Notes under the pieces: generated by a model | The model's input: the letters and a program-made list of their open reading frames with translations, nothing else | What the model was told of the DNA's origin: nothing | The model's database searches: none | Translations under genes and position numbers: made by a program | From: Pseudomonas sp. KU43P | GTDB taxonomy: Bacteria; Pseudomonadota; Gammaproteobacteria; Pseudomonadales; Pseudomonadaceae | DNA: 64,000 bases | Assembly: GCF_033095865.1 (NCBI RefSeq) | Contig: NZ_AP019365.1 | Location: 3,631,501-3,695,500, forward strand | Direction: 5' to 3' | Shown: piece after piece, positions 61,793-64,000 of the stretch | Numbering within the stretch: position 1 is the first letter of the stretch | How the letters are laid out: each line of letters begins with the position of its first letter

Positions 61793-62323
61793 TTACAGGT
61801 AGTCCAGCGAGTACTGCACGCGGGTTGAAACCAGGCCCTGCGTGGTCCCGCCGGTGGAGTAGTAACGGGCGGAGTAACGCAACGTTGCGCTGCCACCGAC
61901 GATGGGAACCTGCTGAGAATTCTGGCTGCCCTTGGGCGCCGCCAGGTTCATGGGCGCCTGCGAGTCGTTGAGCAACTCCAGCTGGACATTCTCGCTACCG
62001 CCGTCGTCCACGATCAGGCGACCTTCCGGACTGATCGTCGCGCCCGGTTCGAAATAGGTTGACACCCGGGTGACGCCAGGTGCGCAGCTGGAAAGGTTCA
62101 ACTGGAAAGGCGTCAGGCCAGCGGTTTGACCCGGGCGCGCCAGCAGCGACGCGTTCACCTCCGGCAGCGAAACCGGCAGGTCGCCACTACCTCCGTTGAC
62201 CACGCAGGTGGGCGCCATTATACGGCCATCGAAACTGATTTGACCGAAATCGGCCTGTGCTGCCTGAGCCCAGAACAGCAGGGTACAACTGCTTGCAAGC
62301 AAGGACTTCGAGAAAGTGTTCAT
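61793..62323 (-). CDS. Fimbrial subunit (type 1-like pilin)
   Basis: The 176-residue protein has a signal peptide (LLASSCTLLFWAQAAQADFG). The pilin hallmarks are present: ISFDGRIMAPTCVVNGGSG with the first Cys, the second Cys in LNLSSCAPGV, and a C-terminal beta-zipper ending in Tyr-Leu (VSTRVQYSLDYL). It polymerises into fimbriae by donor-strand exchange. AAGGTGAC precedes the ATG at 62323. It is the only subunit in the cluster; no tip adhesin gene is seen. Another small hairpin (AGCCCGGCA/TGCCGGGCT) sits at about 62350-62373 in its leader. Confidence 0.92.
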   Translation of the reverse strand: MNTFSKSLLASSCTLLFWAQAAQADFGQISFDGRIMAPTCVVNGGSGDLPVSLPEVNASLLARPGQTAGLTPFQLNLSSCAPGVTRVSTYFEPGATISPEGRLIVDDGGSENVQLELLNDSQAPMNLAAPKGSQNSQQVPIVGGSATLRYSARYYSTGGTTQGLVSTRVQYSLDYL

Positions 62324-62518
62324 AGTCACCTTGTCATACTGATGGAAAAGCCCGGCAATGGCTGCCGGGCTGCAACCGCTCTGCGCGGCGGGATGCAGTA
62401 TCAATAAGGTGACTAGGCAAAAATGTAGGATGACTCAACAGTCAGCCTAGCGAAACAGGTAAAGCCGCCGTAGGAAACATGACCCCATTTAACCGAGGCC
62501 ATATTTCCTCCCCTCTCG

Positions 62519-63874
62519 TCAGCGGGTGACCGTGCGCAGGGTGACGAACTCTTCGGCTGCGGTCGGATGCACACCGATCGTCTCGTCGAACTGTTGCTTG
62601 GTAGCACCCGCTTTCAGCGCGATACCCAGGCCCTGGATGATCTCGCCGGCATCGGGGCCAACCATGTGGCAGCCCAGCACCTTGTCGGTCTCGGCATCCA
62701 CCACCAGCTTCATCAGGGTCTTTTCCTGGATGTCGGTGAGGGTCAGCTTCATGGCACGGAAGCGGCTCTCGAAGATCTGCACCTTGTGCCCAGCTTGCAG
62801 CGCCTGCTCCTCGGTCAGACCGACGGTACCGATCGGCGGCTGGCTGAACACGGCGGTCGGGATGTTCTGATAGTCGACCGGGCGATACTGCTCGGGCTTG
62901 AACAACCGACGCGCCACTGCCATGCCTTCGGCCAGGGCAACCGGAGTGAGCTGCACACGGCCGATCACATCGCCAATGGCCAGGATCGACGGCGCGGTGG
63001 TCTGGTACTGCTCGTCAACCCGGATGAAGCCGCGCTCGTCCAGTTCGACGCCGGTGTTTTCCAGCCCCAGGTTGTCCAGCATCGGGCGCCGGCCCGTGGC
63101 ATAGAACACGCAGTCGGCCTCCAGCTCACGGCCATCCTTGAGGGTGGCCTTGAGGCTGCCATCTTCGAGCTTGTCGATACGCTGGATGTCGGCGTTGAAC
63201 TGCAGGTCCAGGCCGCGCTTCTCCAGCTCTTCCTTGAGGTGGGTGCGCACCGAACCGTCGAAACCGCGCAGGAACAGGTCACCGCGGTACAGCAAGGTGG
63301 TCGCAGCGCCAAGGCCCTGGAAGATGCCGGCAAACTCCACCGCGATGTAGCCACCGCCCACCACCAGTACCCGACGTGGCAGGTCCTTGAGGTAGAAGGC
63401 CTCGTTGGAGGTGATGGCCAATTCCTTGCCCGGAATGTCCGGCACCTGTGGCCAGCCACCGGTGGCAATGAGGATGTGTTCGGCGCTGTAGCGCTGGCCG
63501 TCCACCTCCACCTCGTTGGCGCCGGTCATGCGTGCATGGCCCTGCAGCAGGGTTACGCCGCTGTTGACCAGCAAGTTGCGATAGATGCCATTGAGGCGCT
63601 CGATCTCGCGGTTCTTGTTGGCGATCAGGGTGCCCCAGTCGAAATGCCCTTCTTCGAGGGTCCAGCCGAAACCGGCTGCCTGCTCCAGCTCATCGGCGAC
63701 GTGGGCGCCGTACACCAGCAGTTTCTTGGGCACGCAACCGACGTTGACACAGGTGCCACCCAGGTAGCGGCTCTCGGCCACCGCCACTTTCGCACCGAAG
63801 CCCGCGGCGAAACGCGCCGCACGTACACCGCCGGAACCGGCACCAATCACGAACAGATCAAAATCGTAGGCCAT
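62519..63874 (-). CDS. gor: Glutathione-disulfide reductase
   Basis: The 451-residue flavoprotein reduces oxidised glutathione with NADPH. The FAD motif [17 protein letters not shown], the redox pair [14 protein letters not shown], the NADPH motif [14 protein letters not shown] and the C-terminal catalytic [12 protein letters not shown] are present. AAGGAGA lies about eight bases before the ATG at 63874. It is monocistronic and faces the fimbrial cluster end-on, with about 195 bp between the gor stop and the pilin start holding the pilin leader. Confidence 0.96.
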   Translation of the reverse strand: MAYDFDLFVIGAGSGGVRAARFAAGFGAKVAVAESRYLGGTCVNVGCVPKKLLVYGAHVADELEQAAGFGWTLEEGHFDWGTLIANKNREIERLNGIYRNLLVNSGVTLLQGHARMTGANEVEVDGQRYSAEHILIATGGWPQVPDIPGKELAITSNEAFYLKDLPRRVLVVGGGYIAVEFAGIFQGLGAATTLLYRGDLFLRGFDGSVRTHLKEELEKRGLDLQFNADIQRIDKLEDGSLKATLKDGRELEADCVFYATGRRPMLDNLGLENTGVELDERGFIRVDEQYQTTAPSILAIGDVIGRVQLTPVALAEGMAVARRLFKPEQYRPVDYQNIPTAVFSQPPIGTVGLTEEQALQAGHKVQIFESRFRAMKLTLTDIQEKTLMKLVVDAETDKVLGCHMVGPDAGEIIQGLGIALKAGATKQQFDETIGVHPTAAEEFVTLRTVTR

Positions 63875-63928
63875 GTATTCAGTCTCCTTGGCTGGCGCCC
63901 AGCATACCGCCGTTGGCAGCCGCAAACA

Positions 63929-63956
63929 AAAAAGCCACCCCGAAGGGTGGCTTTTT
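63929..63956. terminator. Bidirectional terminator upstream of gor
   Basis: AAAAAGCCACCC / GGGTGGCTTTTT with a four-base loop forms a symmetric stem with A and T runs on both sides. On the minus strand it ends the transcript of the gene at the right edge before gor. Confidence 0.9.
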
Positions 63957-63973
63957 CAACCGGGCGTGGCGAA

Positions 63974-64000
63974 TCAGTACGCCTTGCCGGTCTTGTAGTA
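63974..64000 (-). CDS. C-terminal end of a gene cut by the right edge
   Basis: The last eight codons read YYKTGKAY followed by TGA, 18 bp before the terminator on the minus strand. The product cannot be named from this. Confidence 0.5.
   Translation of the reverse strand, partial: YYKTGKAY

Noticed and set aside
1..64000. CRISPR arrays, tRNA or rRNA genes, integrase or transposase genes
   Set aside because: None was recognised on either strand; the short repeats present are REP palindromes and not evenly spaced direct repeats.

Overview
The window reads as a chromosomal stretch of a fluorescent Pseudomonas, most likely of the P. putida group. The reasons are the high GC content, the pyoverdine genes, an MvaT/MvaU-type nucleoid protein, OprD-family porins, and at least ten copies or pairs of the REP-type palindrome built on GCCGGCTTGCCGGCGAT between genes. 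All assignments come from reading the sequence and from remembered family knowledge; no database search was run.

Layout. 0-8.5 kb holds housekeeping genes: a CHASE3 sensor cut by the window edge, a one-domain response regulator, cobF, an OprD porin, an MvaU-like protein, gloA, a shikimate dehydrogenase-like protein, pbpG and small proteins. 8.5-21.4 kb is a pyoverdine block: pvdA behind a PvdS-type promoter, then an eight-gene operon matching fpvGHJK-fpvCDEF (iron release from ferripyoverdine), and on the other strand a type II thioesterase and an MbtH protein, also behind a PvdS-type box. Four genes are wedged between fpvF and the thioesterase: a DUF1615 lipoprotein, a cysteine hydrolase, a CdtB-like DNase toxin and a six-repeat beta-propeller protein. 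21.5-28.6 kb is patchy: a DUF6124 module, a LysR/hydrolase pair, a PAAR-Tox44 type VI effector with a candidate immunity gene, a decayed duplicate of the hydrolase, a DUF1330 protein and a ribBA-like gene.

28.9-32.9 kb is a polyamine-type ABC importer operon. 32.9-40.2 kb is a corrinoid-controlled region. One cobalamin riboswitch precedes a TonB-dependent receptor, and a second precedes a BtuC-like permease, a BtuD-like ATPase and an OprD porin, with no periplasmic binding protein beside them. 40.4-49.3 kb holds adhP, a WYL regulator, a frameshifted 5'-nucleotidase, a lower-GC accessory island of unknown membrane proteins with a YaaW homologue and a PD-(D/E)XK-like protein, then a P-loop kinase and an SDR. 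49.4-64 kb holds a sulfite-dehydrogenase-like pair, TerC, nhaR-like, sstT, yceH, ahpF/ahpC, a chaperone-usher fimbrial cluster and gor.

The most notable items are the CdtB-like toxin with its beta-propeller neighbour inside the pyoverdine locus, the uncharacterised membrane-protein island at 44.1-47.6 kb, and the type VI effector module bounded by a decayed duplication.
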